From positions 230,253,265-230,317,264 of the forward strand of contig NC_134570.1 in the NCBI RefSeq assembly GCF_050947875.1: a stretch of DNA of 64,000 nt, given 5' to 3'. Each line of letters begins with the position of its first letter. Position 1 is the stretch's first letter. Positions 43,120 to 54,639 of this stretch are shown piece after piece. This DNA is from Dermacentor variabilis (Eukaryota > Arthropoda > Arachnida > Ixodida > Ixodidae). Under the pieces are notes generated by a model. That model searched no databases. It saw nothing but the letters and a program-made list of their open reading frames with translations, and had not been told where the DNA came from. The position numbers were made by a program, and so were the translations under genes.

Positions 43120-44226
43120 TTAAGTAGAGCCCTTTTCGTAAGCCTCCAGGTTTCTGCCCCGTACGTGAGTACTGGTAAGACACAGCTGGTTATACACTTT
43201 TCTCTTGAGGGATAATGGCAACCTACTGGTCATGATCTGAGAATGCCTGCCAAATGCACCCCAGCCCATTCTTATTCTTCTGGTTATTTCAGTCTCATAA
43301 TCTGGATCCGTGGTCACTAACTGCTCTAAGTAGATGTATTTCCATACCACTTCCAGTGCCTCGCTACCTATCATAAACTGCTGTTCTCTTCCGAGACTGT
43401 TAAACATTACTTTAGTTTTCTGCAGATAAATTTTCAGACCCACCCTTCTGCTTTGCCTCTCCAGGTCAGTGAGCATGCATTGCGATTGGTCTCCTGAGTT
43501 ACTAAGCAAGGCAATATCATCAGCGAATCGCAAGTTGCTAAGGTATTCTCCAGCAACTTTTATCCCCAATTCTTCCCACTCCAGGTCTCCGAATACCTCC
43601 TGTAAACATGCTGTGAATAGCATTGGAGAGATCGTATCTCCCTGTCTGACGCCTTTCTTTATTGGGATTTTGTTGCTTTCTTTATGGAGGACTACGGTGG
43701 CTGTGGAGCCGCTATAGATATCTTCCAGTATTTCTACATACGGCTCGTCTACACCCTGATTCCGTAATGCCTCCATGACTGCTGAGGTTTCGACAGAATC
43801 AAATGCTTTCTCGTAAGCAATGAAAGCTATATATAAGGGTTGGTTATATTCCGCACATTTCCCTATCACATGATTGATAGTGTGAATATGGTCTATTGTT
43901 GAGTAGCCTTTACAAAATCCTGCCTGGTCCTTTGGTTTACAGAAGTCTAAGGTGCTCCTGATTCTATTTGCGATTACCTTAGTAAATACTTTGTAGGCAA
44001 CGGACAGTAAGCTGATCGGTCTATAATTTTTCAAGTCTTTGGCGTCCCCTTTCTTATGGATTAGGATTATGTTAGCGTTCTTCCAAGATTCCGGTACGCT
44101 CGAGGTTATGAGGCATTGCGTATACAGGGTGGCCAGTTTCTCTAGAACAATCTGACCACCATCCTTCAACAAATCTGCTGTTACCTGATCCTCCCCAGCT
44201 GCCTTTCCCCTTTGCATAGCTCCCAA
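43120..44226 (-). CDS. RTE LINE reverse transcriptase
   Basis: Same frame as the endonuclease, after the TAA. RT motifs in order: GKAAGEDQVTADLLK, WKNANIILIHKKGD, NYRPISLLSVAYKVFTKVI, QAGFCKGYSTIDHI, IAFIAYEKAFDSV (the first aspartate region), GVRQGDTISPMLF and LRFADDIALL (catalytic ADD). The thumb part follows with KTKVMFN. Near 43170 the frame shifts, and the extreme C-terminus is read at 42831-43118. All core RT catalytic residues are present. Confidence 0.88.
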   Translation of the reverse strand: MGAMQRGKAAGEDQVTADLLKDGGQIVLEKLATLYTQCLITSSVPESWKNANIILIHKKGDAKDLKNYRPISLLSVAYKVFTKVIANRIRSTLDFCKPKDQAGFCKGYSTIDHIHTINHVIGKCAEYNQPLYIAFIAYEKAFDSVETSAVMEALRNQGVDEPYVEILEDIYSGSTATVVLHKESNKIPIKKGVRQGDTISPMLFTACLQEVFGDLEWEELGIKVAGEYLSNLRFADDIALLSNSGDQSQCMLTDLERQSRRVGLKIYLQKTKVMFNSLGREQQFMIGSEALEVVWKYIYLEQLVTTDPDYETEITRRIRMGWGAFGRHSQIMTSRLPLSLKRKVYNQLCLTSTHVRGRNLEAYEKGST

Positions 44227-44238
44227 GGCTTTCCTTAC

Positions 44239-45570
44239 TTATTCCGGGGTTACCTGTGGGATTTCAAGTTCCTCTAGACTATTTTCTCTTCCATTATCGT
44301 CGTGGGTACCACTGGTACTGTATAAATCTCTATAGAACTCCTCAGCCACTTGAACTATCTCATCCATATTAGTAATGATATTGCCGGCTTTGTCTCTTAA
44401 TGCATACATCTGATTCTTGCCAATTCCTAGTTTCTTCTTCACTGCTTTTAGGCTTCCTCCGTTCCTGAGAGCACGTTCAGTTCTATCCATATCATACTTT
44501 ATGTCAGCTGTCTTACGCTTGTTGATTAACTTCGAAAGTTCTTCCAGTTCTATTCTAGCTGTAGGGTTAGAGGCTTTCATACATTGGCGTTTCTTAATCA
44601 GATCTTTCGTCTCCTGCGATAGCTTACTGGTTTCCTGTCTAACGGAGTTACCACCGACTTCCATTGCACACTCCTTAATGATGCCCACAAGATTGTCGTT
44701 CATTGCTTCAACACTAAAGTCCTCTTCCTGAGTTAAAGCCGAATACCTGTTCTGTAGCTTGATCCGGAATTCCTCCAGTTTCCTTCTTACCGCTAACTCA
44801 TTCATTGGCTTCTTGTGTACCAGTTTCTTCCGTTCCCTCCTCAAGTCTAGGCTAATTCGAGTTCTTACCATCATATGGTCACTGCAGCGAACCTTGCCGA
44901 GCACGTCTAGATCTTGTATGATGCCAGGGTTCGCGCAGAGTATGAAGTCGATTTCATTTCTAGTCTCACCATTCGGGCTCCTCCACGTCCACTTTCGGCT
45001 AACCCGCTTGCCGAAAAAGGTATTCAATATCCGCATATTATTCTGTTCTGCAAACTCTACTAATAACTCTCCTCTGCTATTCCTAGAGCCTATGCCATAT
45101 TCCCCCACTGACTTGTCTCCAGCCTGCTTCTTGCCTACCCTGGCATTGAAGTCGCCCATCAGTATAGTGTATTTTGTTTTGACTTTACCCATCGCCGATT
45201 CCACGTCTTCATAAAAGCTTTCGACTTCCTGGTCATCATGACTGCATGTAGGGGCATAGACTTGTACCACCTTCAATTTGTACCTCTTATTAAGTTTCAC
45301 AACAAGACCTGCCACTCTCTCGTTAATGCTATAGAATTCCTGTATGTTACCAGCTATTTCCTTATTAATCAGGAATCCGACTCCTAGTTCTCGTCTCTCC
45401 GCTAAGCCCCGGTAGCACCGTACGTGCCCGCTTTTTAGCACTGTATATGCTTCTTTTGTCCTCCTAACCTTACTAAGCCCTATTATATCCCATTTACTAC
45501 CCTCTAATTCCTCCAATAACACTGCTAGACTCGCCTCACTAGATAACGTTCTAACGTTAAACGTTGCCAA
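44239..45570 (-). CDS. RTE LINE endonuclease domain
   Basis: 443 codons on the minus strand. The start MATFNVRTLS is typical of RTE-type proteins. Endonuclease motifs follow: ELGVGFLINKE, VVQVYAPT, ILMGDFNARVG (catalytic D and N), WTWRSPNGETRNEIDFIL and VRCSDHMMVRT (SDH catalytic pair). A linker leads towards the RT, with LSQETKDLIKKR. A TAA at 44239-44241 interrupts the frame right before the RT domain, and the same frame is open again beyond it. This is therefore one polyprotein with a nonsense codon. It resembles genes often mis-annotated as craniofacial development protein 2-like. Confidence 0.88.
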   Translation of the reverse strand: MATFNVRTLSSEASLAVLLEELEGSKWDIIGLSKVRRTKEAYTVLKSGHVRCYRGLAERRELGVGFLINKEIAGNIQEFYSINERVAGLVVKLNKRYKLKVVQVYAPTCSHDDQEVESFYEDVESAMGKVKTKYTILMGDFNARVGKKQAGDKSVGEYGIGSRNSRGELLVEFAEQNNMRILNTFFGKRVSRKWTWRSPNGETRNEIDFILCANPGIIQDLDVLGKVRCSDHMMVRTRISLDLRRERKKLVHKKPMNELAVRRKLEEFRIKLQNRYSALTQEEDFSVEAMNDNLVGIIKECAMEVGGNSVRQETSKLSQETKDLIKKRQCMKASNPTARIELEELSKLINKRKTADIKYDMDRTERALRNGGSLKAVKKKLGIGKNQMYALRDKAGNIITNMDEIVQVAEEFYRDLYSTSGTHDDNGRENSLEELEIPQVTPE

Positions 45571-45727
45571 GTTCAGATTCCAATGGCGGCCTGTCCGGAG
45601 CCAGGTATTCTTAGCACCCTCGTCAGCGTCACAGATCTGACCGCCGCCGTGGTCAGTTGCTTCGCGGCTGTTGGGGACTGAGGGCCGGGGTTTGATAAAC
45701 AGGATAAACAGGGTAAACCAGGATAAA

Positions 45728-47095
45728 CATGGAAAGCTCCTCTAAAGGCAGTGCCTTCAACATCAGGACCTTTCAGGCGACTTATGATAGACACGGTAGG
45801 GCCTCTACCAAAGACAAAGTCGGATTACAGGTACCTGTTTACCATATTGTGTCCGGCTACGAAGTTTCCGGAGGCAATCCCTCTGAAAGAATTCAGCTCC
45901 ACCGAAGCAGTGGGCGAATGCTGTCAAAAGCGCGTCTACGAATGCTTTTGCCCAAGTCGGGTTTCCAGCCGAATTTCAGGCGGATCAAGGGTCAGTATTC
46001 ACCAGCTCACTGACTTCCATATTCTTAAAAAAGTGGGGGATAAGTTGATACACACTCAGTCAAGTATAGAGGTGGCATGAAGTGCTTAGGCGAGTTTTAT
46101 GGGCACTCTGTTACGAGCACAAAGAGGACTAGGAGGATTGTCGTCCGGCTACTTTGTTTGCTTTGCGAACAGTTCCTCGTGAGGCTACGGGGTTCTCGCC
46201 AGCAGAATTAGTGTGTGGGAGGACGCTGCATTTCCCATTGAGGATATCGAGTCAAATGTGGGAGGAAACAGGAGAGAGTCAAGCATTGGTAGAATACGTA
46301 GTAGTTCAGTCCTTATTCCTAGTAGTTCTGAAAACAGCACGTATCGCGACTCAAGCAGGTGTTGTCGCGGTAGAGGGAAGCAGGATTATGGATGAAGGCA
46401 GAAAAACATAGGTTTGGCTGCTCGCAGGTTATTTATCTGGGTAATGTTGTCGGCCAGAGCACGAGACGGCCGGCGGAGCTGAAAACTGCGACGATATTTT
46501 TTTACAACCACGCACGAAAATAGACATTCGTTCCTTTCTGGGAATTGTTCGGTTCTATAAACGGTACATCCCGAGTTGTTCGCAAATGGCCAGTCCTTTA
46601 ACGGACGCACTCCGAAAGGAAGCGCCGAGTAACGTGCACTGGGATCACAACAAAGAGAACGCTTTCCAAGGTTTGAAAACGTTATTAGCTTCTCGCCCTG
46701 GGATTCGCTCGCCAGACTATACAAGGGAATTCACAGTTCACTGCGACGCAAGCGACAGGGGAATGGCCGCGTGGGGCTTAGTCAGGTCGGCAATGATGAT
46801 GCGAAACAACCTATTCTCTATGCCAGCCGTAAACTAACTGTAAGAGAAGCCTAAGCGCTTCAGAGAAGGAATTTGCCTGTCTGGTTTGGGCAGCCCAGAA
46901 GTTGTCGTGTTACTTCTTTAAAGTGAGATTCATCTTTGAGACCGACCACTGTCCTCTGACATGGCTTAATTGAATGTAACAAAAAATGGTCGCTTGCTCC
47001 GATGCAGCCTCACCCTTCAACAGTACAAATTCTCCGTTAGTTATAAAAGGGGAAAGTTGCATAGCAATGCGAATGGCTTGAGCAGGCTAATTTGA
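45728..47095 (+). pseudogene. Old Gmr1-like integrase core and RNase H, RT mostly deleted
   Basis: The integrase resumes after the LINE with FRRLMIDTVGPLPKTKSDYR and CPATKFPEAIPLKEFSS (45760-45900). A FALRTVPREATGFSPAEL segment follows (46155-46220), then a break. From about 46420 the sequence belongs to the end of RT (YKRYIPSCSQMASPLTDALRK) and RNase H (HCDASDRG near 46740, NANGLSRL at 47070-47090). The region that would carry the RT catalytic box is missing, so about 1 kb has been deleted. Many stops are present. Confidence 0.8.
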
Positions 47096-47509
47096 AATTC
47101 GCTCTGTGTTTAGAGGTACCCGCCTAATTTGCATGTGTTTTTTTTTTTGTTAAACCAATACGATCCTCTTTCACTGAACAGGACTCCATCCATGATTGCT
47201 AACTTTGGCGGCACGAAATTCCTTTGAAATTTGCATAGCGAAAGGCAGTATTTGTTGTTTCTGCACTCTTGTTTTCTTTGAAGCCTGGCGGGTCTAAAGC
47301 GAGATCCAAAATATTTCAGCTCTACGCACAGCCGAGTTATGGGGCTCGCTTTGCTGCTGCCTGTCATGGTGAGATGTTTTGGAGTGTATGTCAGTATTTC
47401 GCAGTTGGTTGCTGCCAGCCAAGTCAACCCCCTTGCCACCCGCCATTCTCTTCCTGCCCAGCGGTTATTAGCTGTAGTGAGTCGAGATTTTCCAGACCAT
47501 GGAGGAGCC
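47096..47509 (+). other. 3' untranslated region of the old element
   Basis: No coding sense. It ends in CATGGAGGAGCC, the probable polypurine tract, before the 3' LTR start. Confidence 0.5.
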
Positions 47510-47705
47510 GTTACGATCGTCCAACAGGGGTAGTGACCTTCTAACCTCTTCGAGCCTGCTGCGACAAATCGCTTCCTGAAGCCAACAATGCGCGCCCCTC
47601 GGACGGACTTGCAGCGGCACCAAGGCGAGATACGTTTGGCGGACTGAGTATTGTTAGCTGGTTCGCTATCGTATTCATGGACCATTGGGAAAAGGGTGTT
47701 CAAAT
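47510..47705 (+). repeat. 3' LTR of the old element, first part
   Basis: Matches 31862-32065 of the 5' LTR from TTACGATCG to AAAAGGGTGTT, with scattered differences and one 14-bp gap. It is broken by the TIR element and resumes at 59261. Confidence 0.85.
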
Positions 47706-47739
47706 GCTCCAACCACTGGCACGCGTCGGAAAGCTTCGG

Positions 47740-48480
47740 CACGCGCCGAAGCGTCAAAAGCGTCGGTCGGGAACACGGCGAAGCGTGACGACGCGCAGCG
47801 ATTACGTCTACTGCCGATGCTGGAAGTTTGCCGACGTGAGGCGACGCTGCGCCGGCGTGCACCAATGAGAGGCTGCGACGCGTCGCTAGCGTCAACCAAT
47901 CGGAGGCTGCGAATCCTCCGGCTGCTATGCCTATGATGGCCGCCCATGCGAAGGCGCCGGCACCAACGATCGTCCGAGTTCTTTGGACGCACGACGCGCG
48001 CGACAGTGTTCCTGAAAGACAGTGTTGTAATAGTAGGCCGACAATGACACGACCGACCGACCGACGACCGTGGGTTGTGGCAGCGCGACGTGGATCCGAA
48101 GTGACTTCAAACGACGCCGCCTAATCCAACCTGCCCACTGGGTTCAGCCGGGCTCGGTACGATCGTCTGCTAAAACAGCCAAGCGAATCACGATTGCCGC
48201 AGCGTCTGTGCTTGTTGTATGTGTATATTGTTGTGCTCAAAACGAATGGAGACATGTTTACGAGCTCCGAAATCTGTACAATCAGCACTCGCCTATCGCC
48301 GATATTTACGTTACGCGTAGGCCTAGCACGTCCATCGAGTTCGTAACTGGCGAATGAACGAACCTAGCTGAGAAACTATGCCGAAGGAAATGAATTTTCA
48401 GGTCCGTTGGGTGCTGCAGTGATTTAAAATATGGCACTCCTGACTTCGTGTGATGTGGTGAATGAACCGTGTGGAACTTG
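47740..48480 (+). other. GC-rich left interior of the DNA transposon
   Basis: No protein is recognised. It contains two CCAAT-type words (about 47863 and 47896) and a GACCGACCGACCGAC run near 48050. It could hold an old promoter region. Confidence 0.4.
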
Positions 48481-48661
48481 GGTTGGTCAACCGCGGCGTG
48501 TTTCGTGTGGTGTCGGGGGACTCAAAGAGAGAAGAATACAGGAAGGCAGGGATGTTAACCAGTCAATAGTCTGGTTGGCTACGCTACACTGGGGGAAGGG
48601 AGAAGGGGAAGAGAAAGAAGGGAGAGAGAAGGTGTAAATACGTGTACGGACAGCACTTCAG

Positions 48662-51600
48662 TTAAAGTCGCTCGAGCAAACCAGAAGTTCTGAGAAAACA
48701 CAAAAGTGCCTTCACTGCCTTCTGAGCCGATGATCGGTCGGGACGGTGCTCTAATATTGTCTGTTCACTCAGAGGACGATCGTCTAGTTTCTTCAATGTG
48801 TCGGACAAATACTGTCTTTGTGCTTGAAATTGAGGACAATGGCACAATATGTGGTCAATGTTCTCCTCGCATGCGCAAACATCACATGCAGGACTATCAG
48901 CCATTCCAATTAGTGCTGAGTAGGCATTCGTGAAGGCCACTCCAAGCCATAACCGACACAGAAGAGACGCTTCACGCCGGTGCACACCGGCTGGAGGTCT
49001 GAGTTGAAGTGATGAGTTTAGTTGGTGCAGTCTTGTGCGCCTTGTATGTACGGTATTCCACTCTGCTAAGGAGATCGTGCGTGCCAGAATGCCAAGTTGT
49101 CTCGCGGCGTCGGTCCTTGAGAGCGGAATGGGGACGCAGCGGTCTTCTTGGTTTGACGTCCGAGCTGCCTTATCGTCGTCATCATTACCAATGATACCGC
49201 AATGACCTGGTATCCACTGAAAAGAGATATCATGGCCTTTTTCTCTTAAGTGATGGAAAAGTTCCGCGATTTCGCACGTGAGCTGATCGTGAGTTCCATG
49301 TCGGAGAAATGAATGCACACATTGCAAGGCCGGCCTTGAATCGCAGAAGACTGCCCATTTTCTAGGACTTTCAGTATTTATCGCTTGAAGCGCGTCGCGG
49401 AGAGCCGCGAGCTCTGCAGCTGTAGACGTAGTGACATGGGAAGTCTTGAACCGCTTGGTTATTCTCATTGCTGGTATAACTACAGCGCCGCCGGAACTGG
49501 TTGATGTAGTTGATCCATCAGTGTAGACGTGTGTGCAGTCGCTGTATTTCTCGTACAAGAGAAGTAAAGTTAGTTGCTTGAGCGCTGATGATGGCAAGTC
49601 CGACTTTTTCTGAAGTCCTGGGACTGTAAGGTTCACTTGAGTACGGCGCATACACCATGGAGGAATAGAAGGCCTTGCCGCAGGTGTGTAACCTGACCTG
49701 AAAGAGGCACGGTGCGCGAAGACAGTCGCACTGAATGTCGTGTGGGGCCTATCTACTGGGAGACTTGCTAGGTGGTGGGTAGGGGTCCGGGCGAAGTGTC
49801 TTATGTGCACACGCATTGTTTCAATGCTAATGTGCGTTCTAATAGTGAAATCTTGAGCCACTGCAATAACTTCAGTCGTTGACGCACTCCGCGGTAGACC
49901 GAGACATATCTTGAGTGCTTAAGCTTGGATGCTTTGGATTATGTTCAGGTTAGTTCTGCAGGTGTTGGACATGACAGGTAGGCTGTACCGCAGGAATCCA
50001 ATAAAGAGGATCCTGTACAGTTGCAGCATAGAGTGTATTGGCACTCCCCAGGTCTTTCCTGCAAGGAACTTAAACATATGGCAAATTCCTGTAAGGCGTT
50101 TTTTCACATAATTCACATAATTCACAGTCCAGGAGAGATTTTTGTCAAGGACCACCCCTAAAAATCTGTGACTCGTGCTGTACGAGATCATGTGTCTGTC
50201 GACGGATATCACGTATGGAGACATTGATTTCCTGGTAAATGCCACCGCTGCGCACTTCTCGTATGATATATGAAGTCCTTGTTCTCGAAGGTAGGATGAT
50301 GTTAAAGTAGCTGACTTTTGAAGCCGCGCGCGAAGCTGCAGTCGCGTCACAGCCGACGTCCAAATGCAAATGTCGTCGGCATAGATGGAGAGCCTAACGG
50401 TGCCTGGCAGGATGTCGGTGAGTCCAATGAGTGTTAGACTGAAGAGCGTTGGGCTGAGTAACGCCCTGAGGCACCCCACGGTTACTGTAATGCTGGGAGG
50501 TCGGGCCATCCTCGGTAAGTACGAAAAAGGATCTCTTATGTAGATAGCTACTTATCCAAAAATATACTTTGCCGCCAAGTCCTACTGCCTCTAACACGTT
50601 GAAAATCGCTTCGTGCGTTACGTTATCGTACGCTCCTTTAACATCCAGAAACAGGGCAGCAGATAATCTTTTGCAGGACTTCTGGTGCTCGACGTACGTC
50701 ACCAAGTCGATAACGTTGTCTATGGAAGAACGGCCACGCCTGAAACCGGCCACTGCATCTGGATATACCCGGTAATATTCGAGGTACCGTTCTTGCCGTG
50801 CTAGAACCATCCTCTCCATTAGTTTTCCGATGCAACTGGCAAGCGCAATTGGTCGGTATGATGCAATGTCTACAGGCGACTTGCCAGGCTTGAGCAGTGG
50901 AATTAGGCGACTGGTCTTCCATTCTTGGGGAACCGTACTTGTCCGCCAGGAGCTGTTGAACAGGAGCAGGAGCACTTTTCGAGCCTCATCGCCAAGATTA
51001 CACAGGGCACGGTAGGTTATACCGTCGGGTCCTGGTGAAGATGAACGCTTGCACAAGGCCAGTGCAGCTTCGAGCTCGTCCATGGAGAAAGGACTATCCA
51101 TGCGGGAGTCGCGTGAAATCGGTGAGTGGCGGAGCGTCGATGTTCCAGCGCAACTAGTATCGCCAGAAATCCTCCTGCACAAAGCTTCCGCTACGTCAAT
51201 CTCGCTGCATTGTTGGTGAAGGGCCAAAGACTTAGAAGGGTGGCGCTGCTGAAGGGTTCCACGGAGACCACGGACAGTTCTCCATATGAGAGACAGTGGT
51301 TTTCATGGATCCAAAGATTCGCAGAATGATTTCCATCTTTGTGATGCAAGTTTGTCCATGCGACACTGAATTTTCTTTTGAGTTCTTCTGGCCAACCTCA
51401 AGTCATGTACAGACTTCGTGCGCCTGTATCTTCGCTCTGCACGACGACGAATTGCACGAAGCTTCTCTAGCTCAATGTCGTATTCGGTGCGTGTAGACGT
51501 TCTCAGAAGCGAATGTTTCGCAGCCTCTAGGGCACCTTTTATGATGTCCTCTAGGCTAGTGGACAAGTCATCACGACAGCCGTCTTCGACAATTGACTTG

Positions 51601-52324
51601 AACATTGGCCAGTCGATACATTGTGTGACAGCGGCTAACCTGGAGTCCGTCAACCCTTCAACCCTAAGATAAGTGGGTAGGTGGTCACTTCCCTGCGTTT
51701 CAATATCCGGAAACCACCTGACCTTTCTAGTGAAGGAGCGTGAAACAAAGGTCAGGTCCAGGCAGCTACAGTAGGCAGTTCCACGTAGAAAGGTGGGGCT
51801 TCCATCATTTAACAAGCACAGTTCTTGTTCGGAGGCAAATGACACTAATCTTCTGCCTCTCGAGTTTATCTTAGAACTTCCCCAGAGATGGTGGTGGGCA
51901 TTAAAATCTCCAGTAATCACCAAAGGCTGCGGAGTCGCTGTGGTGATTCACCGTAATCTCTCGCAGTCCAACCGACTTGAGGGCGATATGTAGGCTCCAA
52001 TTAATGTGAAAGTGAGCTTGCCTTTCTTCACTTTCAGACAGACGTATTGGTTTTCTTGGTCAGGCGACACTGGGTGATGGACATACGTAAGATCACGTCG
52101 CATGAATACGATGATCTTGCTGCATTCTCCGTGGGTGGCGGACATGAAACATTCATACCCGGACAGTCGACGTTATCCGATAGGGGCTCGCAGATGACGA
52201 TGACTGGGAACTTATTCGTGAACACAAACTGTCGAAAGTCCGACATGCGTGACTTCAGTCCTTTGGCGTTCCACTGAAATATCGACGCGTTTCGGACTTC
52301 GTCACGAAACGACGGCTTCTGGAG
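48662..52324 (-). pseudogene. I-type LINE ORF2 (endonuclease, RT, RNase H)
   Basis: Starts just after ORF1 with MALQKPSFRDE and the endonuclease entry IFQWNAKGLKSR. GDFNAHHHLWGSS (about 51900) and GSDHLPTYLRV (about 51680) are catalytic endonuclease motifs. RT follows in 51227-49919 with SYRPIALASCIGKLMERMV, FLDVKGAYDNV, the GVPQG box and IYADDICIWTS (catalytic). RNase H is at 49861-48662 with YTDGST, ELAALRDAL, CDSRPALQ and IPGHCGIIGN, completed by CDVCACEENIDHILCHC. Breaks lie near 51940, 51260, 50480 and 49890. All catalytic motifs can be seen despite them. Confidence 0.85.
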
Positions 52325-52334
52325 AGCCATGATT

Positions 52335-53745
52335 TTAACCAAGAGCTGCAAGTACTGGACTCAAAGTGTCCAGCACCTGTAGTGCGCTTTGCGCAGACGA
52401 AGACTTCATGTTGGTAAGTATAACGCGAATGGCACTCATGAGCGACCGCAGAATGTTGATGACCTGGAGATTATCAGCCAGCGTCGCTTCAACAGTTGCA
52501 GAAGCCGTTGAAGTCGGTGCGTTTCGAGGTAACTTAGCAGGGAGTTGTGCCCTCGGTAGCTCAGGCCATTCTTCAGGACGGGCGAGCCTCTCCTCTTTGT
52601 TCGCTTTCCTTGTATCTGTCTTGGTGGCGCAGTGTGGAGATGCGGCAGCCCTTCTGACTAAAGGGGGGAAAATCAGACATCCACCCGTCCGTAGCAATTG
52701 CTACAACTGACTGTAGCAATTGACTGACTGTAGCTGACTGTAGCCGGCGTGTACCTATCTGCAGTTGCGGAATTTCTTGAACGTTTTCGGTGTCGATGCC
52801 GACGTCGCCGAACAGTGGTAGCAGCCTCTCGATGCGTTGAATTGTCGCGCACCATGCGTTTTAGAATCGTGAATTCCTTCCGCATCCGCGGGCAATCCTT
52901 TGATGAGGCCTTGTGAGGACCACTGCACTTCGGGCACTTTAGAACATGTGCGCTGCAGGCGTCTTCTGAATGGGACTCAGAGCACCGCGGGCACACTACG
53001 CTGTTCACGCAGACACCCTTCACGTGGCCAATCTTGCAACACTTGAAACACTGGAGGGGCTTCGGTACGAATGGTCGTACTGGATGGCGGACATGTCCTA
53101 CTTTGACGTGGGAAGGAAGGCTGTCTCCTTCAAACAAAATCTTCACACAGCGTGTGTTTCCCAATCTGGAAATCCTTGTAATGAAATTGCCTTCTGTCGT
53201 TGGCTTTATCAGCGTTGGCAAGTCGTCATTAGGAATGGCAACGTCGACGTCATAAATGACGCCTGCAGTACCATCGCCGCCTGTAGGGATCATTGATCGC
53301 ACCTTTACCTTGTCGATATCAGTTATATTACGTAGGCGTTGTAGGGCACTGCGATGTAGCACATCAACTGCCAGGACATTTTTCCGCGAGTTTATTCGCA
53401 CGTCTTTAATCTCATTTGGTGCGATTCTCTCGAGTAAGGAAGAGAGGACCTGCCTGTTGAGGAGCCGCAAATTGGTCGCCGGGTCCACGGGCATACAGTG
53501 TGCGGCCAGCGCAGCGGTGCACTCTTCACGGTAGAAGCACTTGGCGACGAAGATGCCTGCAGTAGTCTTCTTTTCGCTGATCTACTCATCACGACCTGGA
53601 AGTCATCGTCCGACGAGTCGTAGCTGTCCGGACATATCTCAGTGGTCTCGCTGTCTGTATCGCTTGACGCACTTCCACGTTTCCTGGACGCTAGCCGACC
53701 TGACGGCTGCACACCAGGAAAATCCTCGGAGATTTCTTCATCCAT
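52335..53745 (-). pseudogene. I-type LINE ORF1 (gag-like, three zinc knuckles)
   Basis: The ATG at 53745 opens MDEEISEDFPG, followed by an acidic serine-rich segment (SSDTDSETTE) and DDDFQVVMSRSAKRR. A frameshift near 53490 moves to the frame of 53494-52673, which has an RRM-like middle region and three knuckles: CFKCCKIGHVKGVC, CPRCSESHSEDAC and CPKCSGPHKASSKDC. A second shift near 52680 leads to the conserved tail NILRSLMSAIRVILTN...LQVLDTLSPVLAAL, ending at 52335. It is an RNA-binding chaperone-type protein. It is broken twice and so not functional. Confidence 0.82.
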
Positions 53746-54080
53746 TGCCGCAAGAAAGGAGCGGCAGCTCCCAGAAATGCAGGGAAACAAAGCGAAAAAG
53801 TGGAGACAAAAGCACAAGCGTTCTATCAAAGAATCACTTCGTCTTCCTCCGGGGGACTCAAGTTTCACGGGCAAGCTCTGCGCTGTTTCCAGTGGCAAAG
53901 ATAACTTCCGAAAGCGAAAGACACTAGTAGCCGAACTATGGGAAGTACTTACATTATCAGCCGTGCCGCCCGTTTCAGCTGACACTGTGCTCTTCTATTC
54001 GGCATGTGAATCCACTTCAGTACAAGTTCACTGTGCTCCTTCACTCACTTCTTTCAAGTGCATCCGTCTTGTGGGCTAGT

Positions 54081-54635
54081 TGGAGATAAATCGCTCGTGT
54101 AGCAATCAAGAACACTGACGCACTGAAGCATACGTGACAACGCAGTCATGTTTGAGTCATTGTGTCCTTATACTTGAGCACTGCAAAAAGAAATCTGTTT
54201 GCGAAGTGTGCCCCATGTGCAGTGCATAGCAGGACCTGCATCATGCAAGACCTATGCATGTAGCAGCATATACCATAATTGCTTCGATGCCTGCTTCAGA
54301 AGCAGCAAGTACTGAGTCAATGAAATTGTAATTGATTTTTTATCTCACTTTTTATTTATGGAAAGTGTAGATGGTGTGAGTGCATTGTGTGAGTGCAGTC
54401 GGTTTGCTTAAACTGCTGGAATCCCTTCAGCTTCTACTAAAATGTTTCTTAGTGCGATACTATAAATTGTATTCAGGACAAAGATCTACTCAAAACCAAG
54501 TTACTAATGCATCTGCACAGAATGTGTTTAATTAACAAGTTAACACTTCCACAACAACAATATGCCGATGCACAGCATATAAATTCCGTAAAGGCGAACG
54601 ACTGGGCCTACAATAACAAACATTGTAGTAGCACT
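54081..54635. other. No recognisable gene
   Basis: AT-rich sequence between two LINE copies, within the DNA transposon. No motif seen. Confidence 0.4.
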
Positions 54636-54639
54636 GAAT

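Larger units (their letters stand above)
42744..45727 (-). mobile_element. RTE-type LINE, nearly full length
   Basis: A non-LTR element of about 3 kb inserted in the integrase of the old Ty3 element. Its 3' end is at 42744, with the (CAT)n/(ATG)n tail preceded by the complement of CTGCAGTGGGCGTAACTAGG. The 5' end lies among repeated GGATAAACA words (45699-45730), which may include the target duplication. It has an endonuclease and RT in one broken frame and no RNase H, which fits the RTE clade. Confidence 0.88.
48500..54080 (-). mobile_element. I-type LINE with two ORFs and RNase H
   Basis: A nearly complete non-LTR element on the minus strand inside the DNA transposon. ORF1 with zinc knuckles is at 53745-52335. 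ORF2 is at 52324-48662 with endonuclease, RT, RNase H and a terminal cysteine module. The 3' untranslated region at 48500-48660 is pyrimidine-rich and includes TGGTTAACATCCCTGCC. Both ORFs have a few frameshifts. The 5' border is uncertain (about 53990-54080). It is a different lineage from the RTE element, because it has RNase H and an ORF1. Confidence 0.82.

Noticed and set aside
47110..47895. 261-codon minus-strand open frame
   Set aside because: It crosses the 3' untranslated region, the LTR and the TIR of unrelated elements, so it cannot be one gene.
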